The notes under the pieces: generated by a model
Seen by the model: only the letters and a program-made list of their open reading frames with translations
Databases searched by the model: none
Told to the model about the DNA's origin: nothing
Made by a program: the position numbers and the translations under genes
Assembly (NCBI GenBank): GCA_023666275.1
Contig: JAMPCJ010000010.1
Coordinates: 25,798 to 89,797, forward strand
Source of the DNA: Treponema brennaborense
Lineage (GTDB): Bacteria; Spirochaetota; Spirochaetia; Treponematales; Treponemataceae
Reading direction: 5' to 3'
DNA length: 64,000 nt
Part shown: positions 36,770 to 46,577 of the stretch, in pieces
Numbering within the stretch: position 1 is the first letter of the stretch
Layout: every line of letters starts with the position of its first letter

Positions 36770-38101
36770 TTAAGCATTTTCTTCAGCGCCGCCGGACGCT
36801 TCAGCCGCCTCAAAGCGCGCATAAAAATCATCGACAGACAGCGCCAGCGCATCCGCAAGATTATATGCAGCGGATATATAATCGATTTCCGCCTGCAAAA
36901 GATTCTGCCGCGCGCTTACCGTTTTCTGCCGCGCAAGTTCGGCATCCGTCTGCGACACAAGCCCCGCACGGTATCCCTCGGAAGACAGCTGCCAGGAACG
37001 CTCGGCTATTTGTTCGTTCAATACAGACAAATCAACGGTTTCCCGCAGACGGGCGATTTCCTGCACTTTTTTCCGTATATCATACTCCGCCTTTTTCAGA
37101 ATATTCAGATATTCCGCTTCCGCTTTTTCCGACGCGTGCTTATACGATTCAAGCGCCAAAAATTCCGACGCCCCCGGAATGAACGCATTCAATGGAAGAG
37201 AAATACCGACCCTGAACGAACCGCTCAGCGAAAGCGCGTCTTTTGCGGCATTATCGTTCAGCGACAGATTTTCCGACAGCGACAGCGTAGGCGCGCGGCG
37301 GGAGGCAGTCTGCGTCCGATATGTGAGGCGCGCATCTTCCGCCGCAAAATATTTCAGCTTCACGTCGCACCGCGAATGCAAATACGCGTCGATAAGTTCC
37401 TGTTCATCAGGCAAATTCAATTTCCGCAGCGTTATCGCCCCGTCAATGCGGATATCATCGCCGGCGGAAAAATCAAGCCCGGTAAGCAGCGAAAAATCGG
37501 CAAGCGCCGCTTTGTACTCGCTCTCCGCTTTTTGAATCTGCGGCTTCACCGACTGCCGCGCATAATCTGCCTGAAGCAGTTCCAGTTCCGAGGCAAGTCC
37601 GCGGTTATACTGCGTTTGAATCAGCTGATATTCCGCTTCCGCAAGCGAAAGGCTGTCCTTCAGAATCCCGATATTCATCTGCGCCGCAATCAGCGAATAA
37701 AACGACATGGAAACCTGCTGCTCGATTTGCGCTTTCAGTGCGGCATACGAAACAAGCTGCGTGTCATAGGAAAGCCGCAGTTTTTTCAGCTGATCGGGAA
37801 TTCCCGCCGTGAACGAAATACTCACGCCCGCGGAACCGTTCCAGGACCAGGAAGAATCGATGTCCGTGCCGTGCGAATTCGACAGTCCCGCAGACAGCGA
37901 CATTGCGGGAAGAAATGTGTTCCAAGAGTCGGAATATGCTTTTTCTGTTTCCTTTAATGCAACGAGCTGCTGCTGCAAATCGATATTCCGCTCGAATGCG
38001 GACTCAAGCGATTTATCAAGCGTCACGGAAAAATTATCGGCAGCGTATAATCCGCACAGTCCCGCATGCAATATAATAACGGCGAGCACAACATATTTCA
38101 T
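36770..38101 (-). CDS. TolC-family outer-membrane efflux protein
   Basis: 443 residues from ATG 38101 (MKYVVLAVIILHAGLCGLYAAD, signal peptide). Two long helical repeats of OEP type with SLESAFERNIDLQQQLVALKE, LAEAEYQLIQTQYNRGLASELELLQADY and the second-half counterpart YRAGLVSQTDAELARQKTV. First gene of the efflux operon, 33 bases before the adaptor. An inverted repeat covers its start region (see separate entry). Confidence 0.93.
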   Translation of the reverse strand: MKYVVLAVIILHAGLCGLYAADNFSVTLDKSLESAFERNIDLQQQLVALKETEKAYSDSWNTFLPAMSLSAGLSNSHGTDIDSSWSWNGSAGVSISFTAGIPDQLKKLRLSYDTQLVSYAALKAQIEQQVSMSFYSLIAAQMNIGILKDSLSLAEAEYQLIQTQYNRGLASELELLQADYARQSVKPQIQKAESEYKAALADFSLLTGLDFSAGDDIRIDGAITLRKLNLPDEQELIDAYLHSRCDVKLKYFAAEDARLTYRTQTASRRAPTLSLSENLSLNDNAAKDALSLSGSFRVGISLPLNAFIPGASEFLALESYKHASEKAEAEYLNILKKAEYDIRKKVQEIARLRETVDLSVLNEQIAERSWQLSSEGYRAGLVSQTDAELARQKTVSARQNLLQAEIDYISAAYNLADALALSVDDFYARFEAAEASGGAEENA

Positions 38102-38139
38102 GACAGTAAAACCTTTTCGATATTCAAATGTTACTGTCA
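38101..38139 (-). promoter_or_regulatory. Inverted repeat over the start of the efflux operon
   Basis: TGACAGTAA (38101-38109) and TTACTGTCA (38131-38139) are perfect 9-bp arms 21 bases apart. The proximal arm ends in the ATG of the tolC-like gene, and the AAAAGG ribosome site lies in the loop. It may be a repressor operator or an mRNA hairpin controlling translation. No local regulator gene is adjacent. Confidence 0.5.
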
Positions 38140-38351
38140 AAAGTATGTCATACAGGCATTTTTCTGCTGCGATCGCAAACGAAAAACGGCGCCGCGGTGT
38201 TCCGACTGAAGCCGCGGATACCGAAATGGCGGGGAAAAACCTGCAAATGAATCAAGACGGCGGACATTTTCCGCGTTTTTCGGAAACTTCATGCCGCACG
38301 GCGTTCGGCAGAACGCTGCACGAAGCGGAATACGTTCCCGCGCGGAAAGAA

Positions 38352-40364
38352 TTACTGTGCAATCAAGTAGCTGTTTTTGCCGGAATGCTTTACCGCGTAC
38401 ATGAACTTGTCCGCGCATGAAGACAATTCTTCGAACGTTTTTCCGTGTTTCGGGTAATATACAATGCCGATGCTGCAATGAACGGAAATAACTCCGTCGC
38501 TTTCGCGCACACGCAGTCCGCTTTGCAGGTCGCTCAGCACGCGGTCCGCAAGCTGCTGTATACGCATCAAAGCAGACGGCTCCGTAACGCAGATAATAAA
38601 TTCATCGCCGCCCACGCGCCCCGCAAAGCCTACTTCACTGACACAGGCGAGAATTTTGCTGCCGATAAACTGGATAACGCGATCGCCGAATTCATGCCCG
38701 AACTTCGTATTGAACATGCGGAAATCATCTATGTCTATGTACATCAGCGAAAACGGCGTCGCTTTGGAAATAAGTTCGTTGACGCGGGATTCAAACGCGC
38801 TGCGGTTATAGACCTGCGATAAATAATCGAAATCGGCGCGCTGGATCAGCTCGTTTTCTTTTTTCTTTGAATCGTCTATATCCTGCATTAAGCCGACAAG
38901 CTTTACCGGAACATTTTCCTGATCGAAAATCGGCACCGTCCGGACGCGGATCCAGTAATATTCATCGTCCACGGTTTTCACGCGGAATTCTTCTTTCGAA
39001 TTCGAAGAGCCCTGATAAATCTTGGCAACCCATTCTTTAAAGACCGTCATATCATCCTGATGAATGTAATCGCATTCGGGCCATTCTTTGCTGACATTTT
39101 TCATCACGGGATCGTAGCCGAATTTTTTCCACCAGGTGAAAGAATATTCGGTTTCATCGGTTTCGAAATCCCACTCGAAAATTATTTCTTTTGTGTAATC
39201 GGTGATAATGCGGTAACGTTCATTGCTCTGCGCAAGCTTCACCGAACGGCGTTCAAGTTCTTCGATGCGCGTTTCCATGTAATCAATCAAATGATTAAAC
39301 GCGGTGCGGTAATATGCGTAATCTTCGTCGTCGGAAATATCCGCACGCACAGACAAATCGCCGTTTTGAATCGCCGTAATAACATCTCTGAAGCGCTTGT
39401 TTGAAGCGGCCGCCTGCCGCACGGTGCGTCTTGCCATAAAAGCGCCGAATACAAGAATCAGAACACACAGCGCAAGCAGAATTTTATCGGGCAGCAGCAG
39501 CGGCATAACCATAACGGAAACAGGCACCGATGAAAAAACCGTCCAGCCGTTGGAAGACAAATATTTATAATATCCGCATTTGCTTTCATTGCCGATTGAA
39601 TAATTGATAAAACCCGTCGGGCGCGATTTAAAATCAATCTCGTAAATTTGTTTGGTAAAATTCGTATTGATTCTCGCGTTCAGCTCGTCTATGTTGGGAA
39701 CAATCGATTTGCCGTTGACGATAAATCCGCCGTTTTGATCGAGAATAAACACATAGCTGCCGGAAAACAAATGCAGACTGCCGGCAAGATTTCTGAAAAA
39801 CGCAAGCGAATACTGCTGAACAATGCAGCCCGCGTATGTTCCGTCCCGCTTGTGAACAGGCATTATTATAGAATAAAAATTGTTGCCTTTAAAATACAAA
39901 GTATCAAGAAACTGCCCCGTTACTATCGGCATGCTTTTTGTATGTATATCCGCAGGCAGCGGCACAGGCAGATGATCGGCGTCTGTTTTCAGCAGGCTGG
40001 AACAAAAAACAGTGCCGTCTGCCGACACAAGATAAATTGCTTCAAGACTTGAAACTGCCATGACTTTTCGGCGCAGTATATTCTGCATATTTGCAAGAAC
40101 GTCCCGGCGATGTCCGTTTTCGGCACTGCCGTCAAAAACAGCCGCGGCATCGGAGCCCGCCGCAAATTCCGTTATTTCCGCAGTTTGGTAATCAAAGTAT
40201 AACTGCACGGTTTGCGCAAACAAGTACGTAGTATTTTCCACATAATCGCGGAAGAATTCCTGTCCGCTTGCTCCCACAACTCTGAAAATAACGACACCGC
40301 ACAATAAAAACGGCACGAGCACGCAGGTGAGAACAATCGTAATTATTTTATTTTTCAATTTCAT
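38352..40364 (-). CDS. Membrane diguanylate cyclase (sensor, HAMP, PAS, GGDEF)
   Basis: 670 residues. TM1 about 8-30; extracytoplasmic dCache-like sensor about 31-285; TM2 about 290-312; HAMP about 312-365 (DVITAIQNGDLSVRADISDDED); PAS about 380-505 with a PAC end (VKLVGLMQDIDDSKKKE); GGDEF about 510-670 with an intact GGDEF at 585-589 and DIDDFRMFNTKFGHEFGD. It should make cyclic di-GMP. No RxxD inhibitory site is visible before GGDEF. The 297-base gap upstream (40365-40661) shows no gene. Stand-alone gene. Confidence 0.93.
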   Translation of the reverse strand: MKLKNKIITIVLTCVLVPFLLCGVVIFRVVGASGQEFFRDYVENTTYLFAQTVQLYFDYQTAEITEFAAGSDAAAVFDGSAENGHRRDVLANMQNILRRKVMAVSSLEAIYLVSADGTVFCSSLLKTDADHLPVPLPADIHTKSMPIVTGQFLDTLYFKGNNFYSIIMPVHKRDGTYAGCIVQQYSLAFFRNLAGSLHLFSGSYVFILDQNGGFIVNGKSIVPNIDELNARINTNFTKQIYEIDFKSRPTGFINYSIGNESKCGYYKYLSSNGWTVFSSVPVSVMVMPLLLPDKILLALCVLILVFGAFMARRTVRQAAASNKRFRDVITAIQNGDLSVRADISDDEDYAYYRTAFNHLIDYMETRIEELERRSVKLAQSNERYRIITDYTKEIIFEWDFETDETEYSFTWWKKFGYDPVMKNVSKEWPECDYIHQDDMTVFKEWVAKIYQGSSNSKEEFRVKTVDDEYYWIRVRTVPIFDQENVPVKLVGLMQDIDDSKKKENELIQRADFDYLSQVYNRSAFESRVNELISKATPFSLMYIDIDDFRMFNTKFGHEFGDRVIQFIGSKILACVSEVGFAGRVGGDEFIICVTEPSALMRIQQLADRVLSDLQSGLRVRESDGVISVHCSIGIVYYPKHGKTFEELSSCADKFMYAVKHSGKNSYLIAQ

Positions 40365-40661
40365 TTGCGCACTATCCCAAAAATCATAGTATAAGGCAGC
40401 CGCCCGCTTGAAATAAAAGCATTCCGTTCATGTTTATGCCGGAAACCGCCGGCAAAACCCGCATAAAACGTGCGGCATAATGTCTGCAAAAGAATACCGC
40501 AAATGCCGTCTTTCCGCAACGGACAATTTTCGGCACGGCAGAATCGCGGCATTTTCTGCGCCCGAAAAGCACCGCAGTCCGGCATGTTCCCGTTCGGGAT
40601 GCAATGTCAGCCGCATGCGTTTTTTTGCGGAACGGAATCGACGGCGCGCCGCCTTCAAAAA

Positions 40662-41981
40662 TCAGCCGAACACAGAACGCAAATCGCGGACACGTTTTGC
40701 TTTACTTTCTGTTATCGGCAAAGATCCCGGTTCCTTTAATTCTATCACAGGATTTATTGTAATTAAAGCGGAAAGCTCGCTTCGAAGCTGTTCTTTCAGC
40801 CTGTTCATCACGCGCGCATCATCGGCAAACATTTCCCGCGTTACTTCCGTCTGCACAGTCAGTTTATCAAGCGAACCCGATTTTTCCACGGTAATCAAAT
40901 AATTGGCGCCGACGCCGGACATTTTCAGAAGCACTTCTTCTATTTGCGTGGGAAATACATTGACGCCGTTTATAATAAGCATATCGTCTGTTCGTCCGCT
41001 GAAACGCGCAATGCGCCGATGCGTGCGGCCGCACGGGCACGGTTCCGGAATTATCCGCGTCAGATCCCGCGTGCGGTAGCGGAGCAGCGGCATAGCCTCT
41101 CTGCACAAAATGGTTATCACCAATTCTCCGGTTTCGCCGTCGGGAACGGGTTCTCCCGATTCCGGATTGATTATTTCCATAATATACCGGTCTTCCCACA
41201 GATGCATTCCGCTGCGGAACACGCATTCAAACGCCACGCCCGGACCGTTCAGTTCGCTCATTCCGTAGCAGTTATACACTTCTATTCCCAAGCTGTCTTG
41301 TATTTTATTGCGCAGCTGTTCGGAATACGGCTCGGCTCCGGACACGCCGATGCGCCATTTGAAATCCTCGCGCTTAAAGCCGTCCTGCATCATCGCTTCA
41401 TGCAGATGCAGCATATAACTCGGCGTCGCGTGCGTTACGGAAGTGCCGAAATCTTTCATGAATTGTATCTGACGAATCGTATTTCCGGAACTTGTCGGAA
41501 TAACAGTCATGCCGAGTTTTTCCGCGCCGTAGTGAAAATTCATGCCGCCGGTGAACAAGCCGTAGGACATCATATTCTGGCAGATATCGTTTTTTGTGCA
41601 TCCCGCCGAAGCCAGCGAACGCGCCATAGTATCCGCCGCGGTATCGACATCTTTTGCCGTAAGGTAAATAACGGTCGGCGTGCCGGTGGTGCCGCTCGAA
41701 GCATGAACGCGCACAATTTCAGACTGCGGAACCGCCGAAAATCCGAACGGATACGCCGCACGCAAATCATCTTTCACCGTGAACGGAAGGCGCCGCAGAT
41801 CGTCAAGCGAGTGCAGACAGCCGCTGCCGTCGATGCCGGCTTGTTTTAACCGCGCGCGGTAAAACGGCGTGCGCAGAGCATTGTCAATCTGCTTTTTCAG
41901 CAGCGAAAACTGCATCGAAGCCAAATCGTCCCTGCAAATGGTTTCGATATTTTTATCCCAAAACGGTATATCCCGCCGCAT
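40662..41981 (-). CDS. paaK: Phenylacetate-CoA ligase family enzyme
   Basis: 439 residues. Adenylate-forming enzyme: HASSGTTGTPTVIYLT (P-loop), YNCYGMSELNGPG (A5-like), LRYRTRDLTRI and GRTDDMLIINGVNVFP in the C-terminal cap. It converts phenylacetate or other arylacetates to CoA thioesters with ATP. Next to iorAB it could act on the products of aromatic ketoacid oxidation, or run in the reverse, ATP-gaining direction. Last gene of an ACT-iorA-iorB-paaK cluster, 142 bases after iorB. Confidence 0.93.
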   Translation of the reverse strand: MRRDIPFWDKNIETICRDDLASMQFSLLKKQIDNALRTPFYRARLKQAGIDGSGCLHSLDDLRRLPFTVKDDLRAAYPFGFSAVPQSEIVRVHASSGTTGTPTVIYLTAKDVDTAADTMARSLASAGCTKNDICQNMMSYGLFTGGMNFHYGAEKLGMTVIPTSSGNTIRQIQFMKDFGTSVTHATPSYMLHLHEAMMQDGFKREDFKWRIGVSGAEPYSEQLRNKIQDSLGIEVYNCYGMSELNGPGVAFECVFRSGMHLWEDRYIMEIINPESGEPVPDGETGELVITILCREAMPLLRYRTRDLTRIIPEPCPCGRTHRRIARFSGRTDDMLIINGVNVFPTQIEEVLLKMSGVGANYLITVEKSGSLDKLTVQTEVTREMFADDARVMNRLKEQLRSELSALITINPVIELKEPGSLPITESKAKRVRDLRSVFG

Positions 41982-42123
41982 TCCAAACTCCTATAAAACT
42001 GTGCGCGCAAACGGCACGGAATTCCGCCGGCATCATTCAAAGCGGATAAAACAGCAGCCGGTCCTTTGCAAAGCGCGGCAGCCCTTCCGAAAAAAGAAAT
42101 GCCGCCCCGTTCGCCGCGTAAAA

Positions 42124-42723
42124 TCACTCGTTCTCCGAATTATTCCCGAACATCCGGCCGGCTTTAAAACCGAGATCGATTGCGCTGATATTGATATCCG
42201 CAAGTTTCAGATCTTTGAGCGCGAAGCGGCCGAATACCGCTTTTTCCACCGTTTCCCGTTTTACGGGAATATATTGCAGCGCCGCGCCGACAAGCACCAT
42301 GTTTTCGGCTTTTTTGCTGCCGGCCTGCTGCGCGAGTTCCGCCGATTTTATGATGTGCGCACGCGGTAGCATTTTTACCGCCGCGTACACAATTTTCGGA
42401 TCCGGATAATTCGGAATGTTCACAAACGGTTCTTCCGCCGTAATAACGACGCCCTTTGTCGAAAGCCAGGGCAGATAGCGCAAGCTTTCGAGCGGTTCCA
42501 TGGAAAGTATCATATCGGCGCTGCCCGCGGCAATAAGATCGCCGGCAATCGGTTTGTCGGAAATACGCAAATGCGCCTGCACTTCTCCGCCGCGCTGGCT
42601 CATGCCGTGCACTTCCGACTGACGGACAAGCAAACCGTCCGTCATTGCCGCCGAGGCAATAACTGCGGCAATGGACAAAACTCCCTGCCCGCCGACACCG
42701 GCAAGCAAAATATCGTATTTCAT
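42124..42723 (-). CDS. iorB: Indolepyruvate:ferredoxin oxidoreductase, beta subunit
   Basis: 199 residues, the normal size. GVGGQGVLSIAAVIA near residue 9 and HGMSQRGGEVQAHLRI near 39 are typical of the gamma-type domain of 2-oxoacid oxidoreductases. Its ATG overlaps the iorA stop (ATGA). With IorA it oxidises aryl pyruvates to aryl acetyl-CoA. Confidence 0.94.
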   Translation of the reverse strand: MKYDILLAGVGGQGVLSIAAVIASAAMTDGLLVRQSEVHGMSQRGGEVQAHLRISDKPIAGDLIAAGSADMILSMEPLESLRYLPWLSTKGVVITAEEPFVNIPNYPDPKIVYAAVKMLPRAHIIKSAELAQQAGSKKAENMVLVGAALQYIPVKRETVEKAVFGRFALKDLKLADINISAIDLGFKAGRMFGNNSENE

Positions 42724-44459
42724 TTATTTTCGTCCTTTTCCTGCAAGGCGGCATGCTGCGCAATTTTATTTCTCAGGCGGAATGCTTCAAGGCATTCGCG
42801 CACAAGAATAATTACCGACACGCCCCGATATTCCGCTTCTTTGACGATGACAAGCGCATTTTCGTCAATCGAAGCCGGATTTGTATTCAAAACACGCAAA
42901 TGCAGCGGATCGACGCCGATTCCGAGCAGCAGCGATTCAAAACGGCTTGACGGAATAATTGTCTGCTGACAGCCCGTCATGGCAACAGTCGAATTATCGA
43001 GAATCAGTATCGTTACCGGCGCGGCGGAAGCAACACAATCGATAAGAGCGGGAATGCCCGAATGCAGAAACGTCGAATCGCCGATAATGCCGAAAGCGTA
43101 TTTTATGCCTGCCTGCGATGCACCGCGCGCCATGCCGATCGACGCCCCCATGCACACGATGGATTCTGCCGCATTGTACGGCGGCAGCGCGCCCAGCGAA
43201 TAACAGCCGATGTCCGACATAACGGCGATGCTGTCGGTGCCGTCCTTTCCGGCAAGAATTCCGACAGCTTTATTTACCGCTTCATACGAATTGCCGTGAG
43301 GGCAGCCTTTGCACAATTGCGGCGGACGCGGCGGCAGATTTTCGCATAAAGCGGCGGCGGTTTTGTCTTTAGCCGCAAGTAATGCGCCCATCGATTCCCG
43401 CAGCGGAAGTCCCAGCGCGGATCTGACGCAATCCGGATTCAGCTCGCCGGAACGCGGCAGATGTCCGGACAGTTTCCCGATAACGGTGTTTTTCTGCGGC
43501 AGTGTCCCGCGGAGCATTTTTTCTATAAACGGCATGCCTTCTTCTATGACAAGAATTGTTTTTGCCGTTTCGCTTATTTTTTTCAGCGCGGACGGCGGCA
43601 GCGGCAGCATTCCGATGTGCAAATGAGAGGGCAGACCTTTTCCCGGCTGCTGCGCTTCGCAAAGCGATTCGTAATCGGCAAGGTTTTCCTTGTAATAATT
43701 GCCGGCAATGCCGCTTGTAACGACCGCAATATCGTCGCGTTTTCGATTGATTTTCAGCGGATTCCAGCCGCTCGCATTGGCAAGAACCGCGAACAGCGGC
43801 TGTTTTTGCAGCAGTTTTGCATAGTTTTTTCGGGAAAGCGCCGGCAGCAGCATCCATTCCATGCGGTCGGCTTTCGAACAATCATGCTGCGAAACACGCA
43901 GGGAATCTTCATATAAATGCACCACGGCGCGGCTGTGCGAAAGACGGGTTACCAGGCGCATTAAAACCGGCACATGATATTTTTCGGAGAGCGCAAATGC
44001 ATCGAATATCATTTCATACGCTTCCTGCTGAGATGCCGGTTCAAAGCAGGGAATCATCGCAAAGCCGGCATAAAAACGGGAATCCTGTTCGCCTTGACTG
44101 GAATGCATTCCCGGATCATCCGCGGCAACAACGACAAGCCCGCCTTTTATGCCGAGCAGCGAACTGTTCATAAACGGATCGGCGGCAACATTCAATCCTA
44201 CGTGCTTCATTGTTACAAGCGCGCGTTTTCCGGCAAACGACACGCCGAGCGCGGCTTCGTACGCGGTTTTTTCGTTGGAACACCATTGCGCCGCAGGAGC
44301 TGTTTCATCCTGCGTGCGGCAGTTTTTTCGGGAATTTTCCATTAAGTATTCGAGAATTTCTGTTGACGGCGTACCGGGGTACCCGAAGGCTGCCGACAAA
44401 CCGGCATGAAGCGCGCCCAGCGCCAGTGCTTCATCGCCGAGCAAAACGGCATCTTTCAT
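42720..44459 (-). CDS. iorA: Indolepyruvate:ferredoxin oxidoreductase, alpha subunit, without visible C-terminal ferredoxin motif
   Basis: 579 residues from ATG 44459, which has GGGAGG 8 bases upstream. N-terminal GYPGTPSTEILEYL domain, central QDETAPAAQWCSNEKTAYE-like region, CKGCPHGNSYEAVN near 350-380 and the TPP motif GIIGDSTFLHSG...LDNSTVAMTG near 480-520. Well-known IorA proteins are 600-650 residues and end with two 4Fe-4S ferredoxin motifs (CxxCxxCxxxCP). Here the protein stops soon after SVIILVRECLEAFRLRN with no such Cys pattern. Electron transfer would need another path. First enzyme gene after the ACT protein. Confidence 0.92.
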   Translation of the reverse strand: MKDAVLLGDEALALGALHAGLSAAFGYPGTPSTEILEYLMENSRKNCRTQDETAPAAQWCSNEKTAYEAALGVSFAGKRALVTMKHVGLNVAADPFMNSSLLGIKGGLVVVAADDPGMHSSQGEQDSRFYAGFAMIPCFEPASQQEAYEMIFDAFALSEKYHVPVLMRLVTRLSHSRAVVHLYEDSLRVSQHDCSKADRMEWMLLPALSRKNYAKLLQKQPLFAVLANASGWNPLKINRKRDDIAVVTSGIAGNYYKENLADYESLCEAQQPGKGLPSHLHIGMLPLPPSALKKISETAKTILVIEEGMPFIEKMLRGTLPQKNTVIGKLSGHLPRSGELNPDCVRSALGLPLRESMGALLAAKDKTAAALCENLPPRPPQLCKGCPHGNSYEAVNKAVGILAGKDGTDSIAVMSDIGCYSLGALPPYNAAESIVCMGASIGMARGASQAGIKYAFGIIGDSTFLHSGIPALIDCVASAAPVTILILDNSTVAMTGCQQTIIPSSRFESLLLGIGVDPLHLRVLNTNPASIDENALVIVKEAEYRGVSVIILVRECLEAFRLRNKIAQHAALQEKDENK

Positions 44460-44559
44460 ACATATACCTCCCGTAAAAGCAAGAGTTTTGCGGCGGTTCC
44501 GCATCCCGCAGAAAAGCTCGGCAGCCGCCGCCGGCGTTCATACATGAAAACTCCGCCGA

Positions 44560-44976
44560 TTAAAACAAATCCGCGCCGCCCAAACCGTTTTTTTGAATTA
44601 CCGCTTCGCCTTTTTCGATATCTTCGACCTTGAAAATAATTGCCGCGGAGCCGCTTTTATTTTCCAAAGACGCGTACAAATATTCGATATTGATTGCCTG
44701 TTCCCGAAATAAATTCATCACGGCACACAAACCGCCGACTGTATCGGGAACAGCGGCGGCAAGGACATCGGCGGCGCGCGTCGTGAATTTCGCCGCATTC
44801 AAAACAGCAAGCGCTTTTTCCGCATCATCCGGAATAATTCTCAATATGCCGAAATCAGCCGTATCCGCAATCATAAGCGCGCGCAGATTGATGCCGGCTG
44901 TTTTCAGGACAGCGGCAACGTCCGCAACGCGTCCGGCAGTGTTTTCAAGGAATATCGATATTTGTTTTATTTTCAT
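44560..44976 (-). CDS. Tandem ACT-domain protein
   Basis: 138 residues from ATG 44976 with GGGAGG 7 bases upstream. Two ACT domains: IKQISIFLENTAGRVADVAA (residues 2-21) and the second beginning DTVGGLCAVMNLFREQAINI near 80. ACT domains bind amino acids as allosteric effectors. Free-standing versions are often found beside iorAB/paaK. It starts the cluster, 100 bases before iorA, and may sense an aromatic amino acid; this role is inferred. Confidence 0.9.
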   Translation of the reverse strand: MKIKQISIFLENTAGRVADVAAVLKTAGINLRALMIADTADFGILRIIPDDAEKALAVLNAAKFTTRAADVLAAAVPDTVGGLCAVMNLFREQAINIEYLYASLENKSGSAAIIFKVEDIEKGEAVIQKNGLGGADLF

Positions 44977-45224
44977 AAACGCCTCCCTGCGCAGTTTTAT
45001 GCAGCCTTGTTTCCGCAGGCGCATCTTCCGTTCGGCAAAAAAACGCATTTTTCAGCGCGCGCAAGCCGCAGCGCTTTCGGAGCGGGAAACTTCACGCATT
45101 CATGTTCGGATTTCCGTATCATACAAAGAAATTATAACACCATTTTTTGCGATACCACAATACGGCAAAACAAAACCGCACGCATAAACGGCAGCGCTTC
45201 AGGGCTTCGGTCCACAGCGCAGCT

Positions 45225-46577
45225 TCAACGATGCGCACGTTCCCAGTTCCGCAATTTGCGGAAGCACAGGAAAAACGCCGGAATCAGAAATATGTCGGCG
45301 AGAACCCATGCCGCGGGGTGAGCAAAGCAAACCGCCGAAAAACCGAAGACGGGCACAAAAACCGTTCCGACAACGGTTCTCGCCGCCATTTCAAACGCGC
45401 CGGATAAAACCGCAAATCCGCTGAAACCCATTCCCTGAATCAAAAAACGTATTATGTTTACCAGCGCAAGCAGAAAATAAAACGCGCTGACAATCACCAA
45501 AAACATCCGCGCATTTTCCAGCAGTTCGGCGCTCGGAGCGTCGAGAAACACCGCCGCCAGCGGCCGCGCGCAGGCAAGCATGACAAAAAACGAAAAAAGC
45601 GCATATCCCGCGCCCAAAACAACCGCCGCCCGCAAGCCCGTTTTCAGCCGTTCGAGTTTGCCGGCGCCGACATGCTGCCCGCCCCAAGTTGCCATTGCCG
45701 TGCCGAGCGCATCAAACGGCACGCAAAAAAATACGCTTATTTTATCCGCAGCCGCAACAGCCGCCACAGCGGTGCTTCCGAGAGAATTCACGGAAGACTG
45801 CAAAATCACGCTTCCGATTGCCGTAATCGAATACTGAAGCCCCATCGGCACGCCCATGGAACACAAAGCAGGGAACAAATGCGTTCGGATTTTCCTGTCA
45901 TCGGCAGAAAGGCGCAGAATATCGAATTTGCGGTGAATAAACACAAGACAGGCGGCGCCGGAAAACGCCTGCGAAACAACCGTCGCGAACGCTGCGCCCG
46001 CAACACCCAAACGGAAGCGCAGAATGAACAGCAAATCCAAAATGATATTAAGCAGCGAAGAAATAACCAAAAACAGCACCGGAGTTTTGCTGTCGCCGAC
46101 CGCGCGGATTATGCCCGAAAGCAAATTGTACAAAAAGCAGGCGGGAATTCCGGCAAATATAATTTTTATATATACGCAGGCGCTGTCGATAATGTCGGCG
46201 GGAGTCCGCATCAAGACAAGAAGCGGGCGGCAGCACAGCACCGTGCACAGCGTCATCACCGAGGAAAAAACAACGGCCAAAACGCCGCCGCCGAACACAA
46301 ACTGACGCATAGTCCGGTAATCTCCGGCGCCGAATTTCTGCGCAACGGGAATGGCAAAGCCGCCGCACACGCCCGCGCAAAAGCCGATAATCAAAAAATT
46401 AACGGAATTCGTCGCCCCGACAGCGGCAAGCGCATCCACGCCGAGACAGCGTCCGACGATAATCGTATCGATAACCGCATAAAACTGCTGAAAAAGGTAG
46501 CCGAAAAGCACCGGCACGGAAAAACCTACAATACATTTCATCGGACTGCCGACAGTCAAATTCTTTGTCATGTTCAT
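45225..46577 (-). CDS. MATE-family efflux transporter
   Basis: 450 residues with twelve hydrophobic segments in two related halves; GSPMKCIVGFSVPVLFGYLF near the N-terminus and FYAVIDTIIVGRCLGVDALAAVG are typical. It exports cationic drugs or metabolites with Na+ or H+. Start at 46577 or two codons in; neither has a strong ribosome site. Stand-alone gene on the minus strand. Confidence 0.93.
   Translation of the reverse strand: MNMTKNLTVGSPMKCIVGFSVPVLFGYLFQQFYAVIDTIIVGRCLGVDALAAVGATNSVNFLIIGFCAGVCGGFAIPVAQKFGAGDYRTMRQFVFGGGVLAVVFSSVMTLCTVLCCRPLLVLMRTPADIIDSACVYIKIIFAGIPACFLYNLLSGIIRAVGDSKTPVLFLVISSLLNIILDLLFILRFRLGVAGAAFATVVSQAFSGAACLVFIHRKFDILRLSADDRKIRTHLFPALCSMGVPMGLQYSITAIGSVILQSSVNSLGSTAVAAVAAADKISVFFCVPFDALGTAMATWGGQHVGAGKLERLKTGLRAAVVLGAGYALFSFFVMLACARPLAAVFLDAPSAELLENARMFLVIVSAFYFLLALVNIIRFLIQGMGFSGFAVLSGAFEMAARTVVGTVFVPVFGFSAVCFAHPAAWVLADIFLIPAFFLCFRKLRNWERAHR

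Noticed and set aside
38102..38351. Small genes in the gap between the efflux operon and the diguanylate cyclase
   Set aside because: Short frames here have no ribosome sites and continue antisense into the neighbouring genes.
44560..44976. ACT protein as the missing acetolactate synthase small subunit
   Set aside because: It has two ACT domains, lacks the IlvN/IlvH C-terminal domain, and lies in the iorAB-paaK cluster 12 kb from ilvB.
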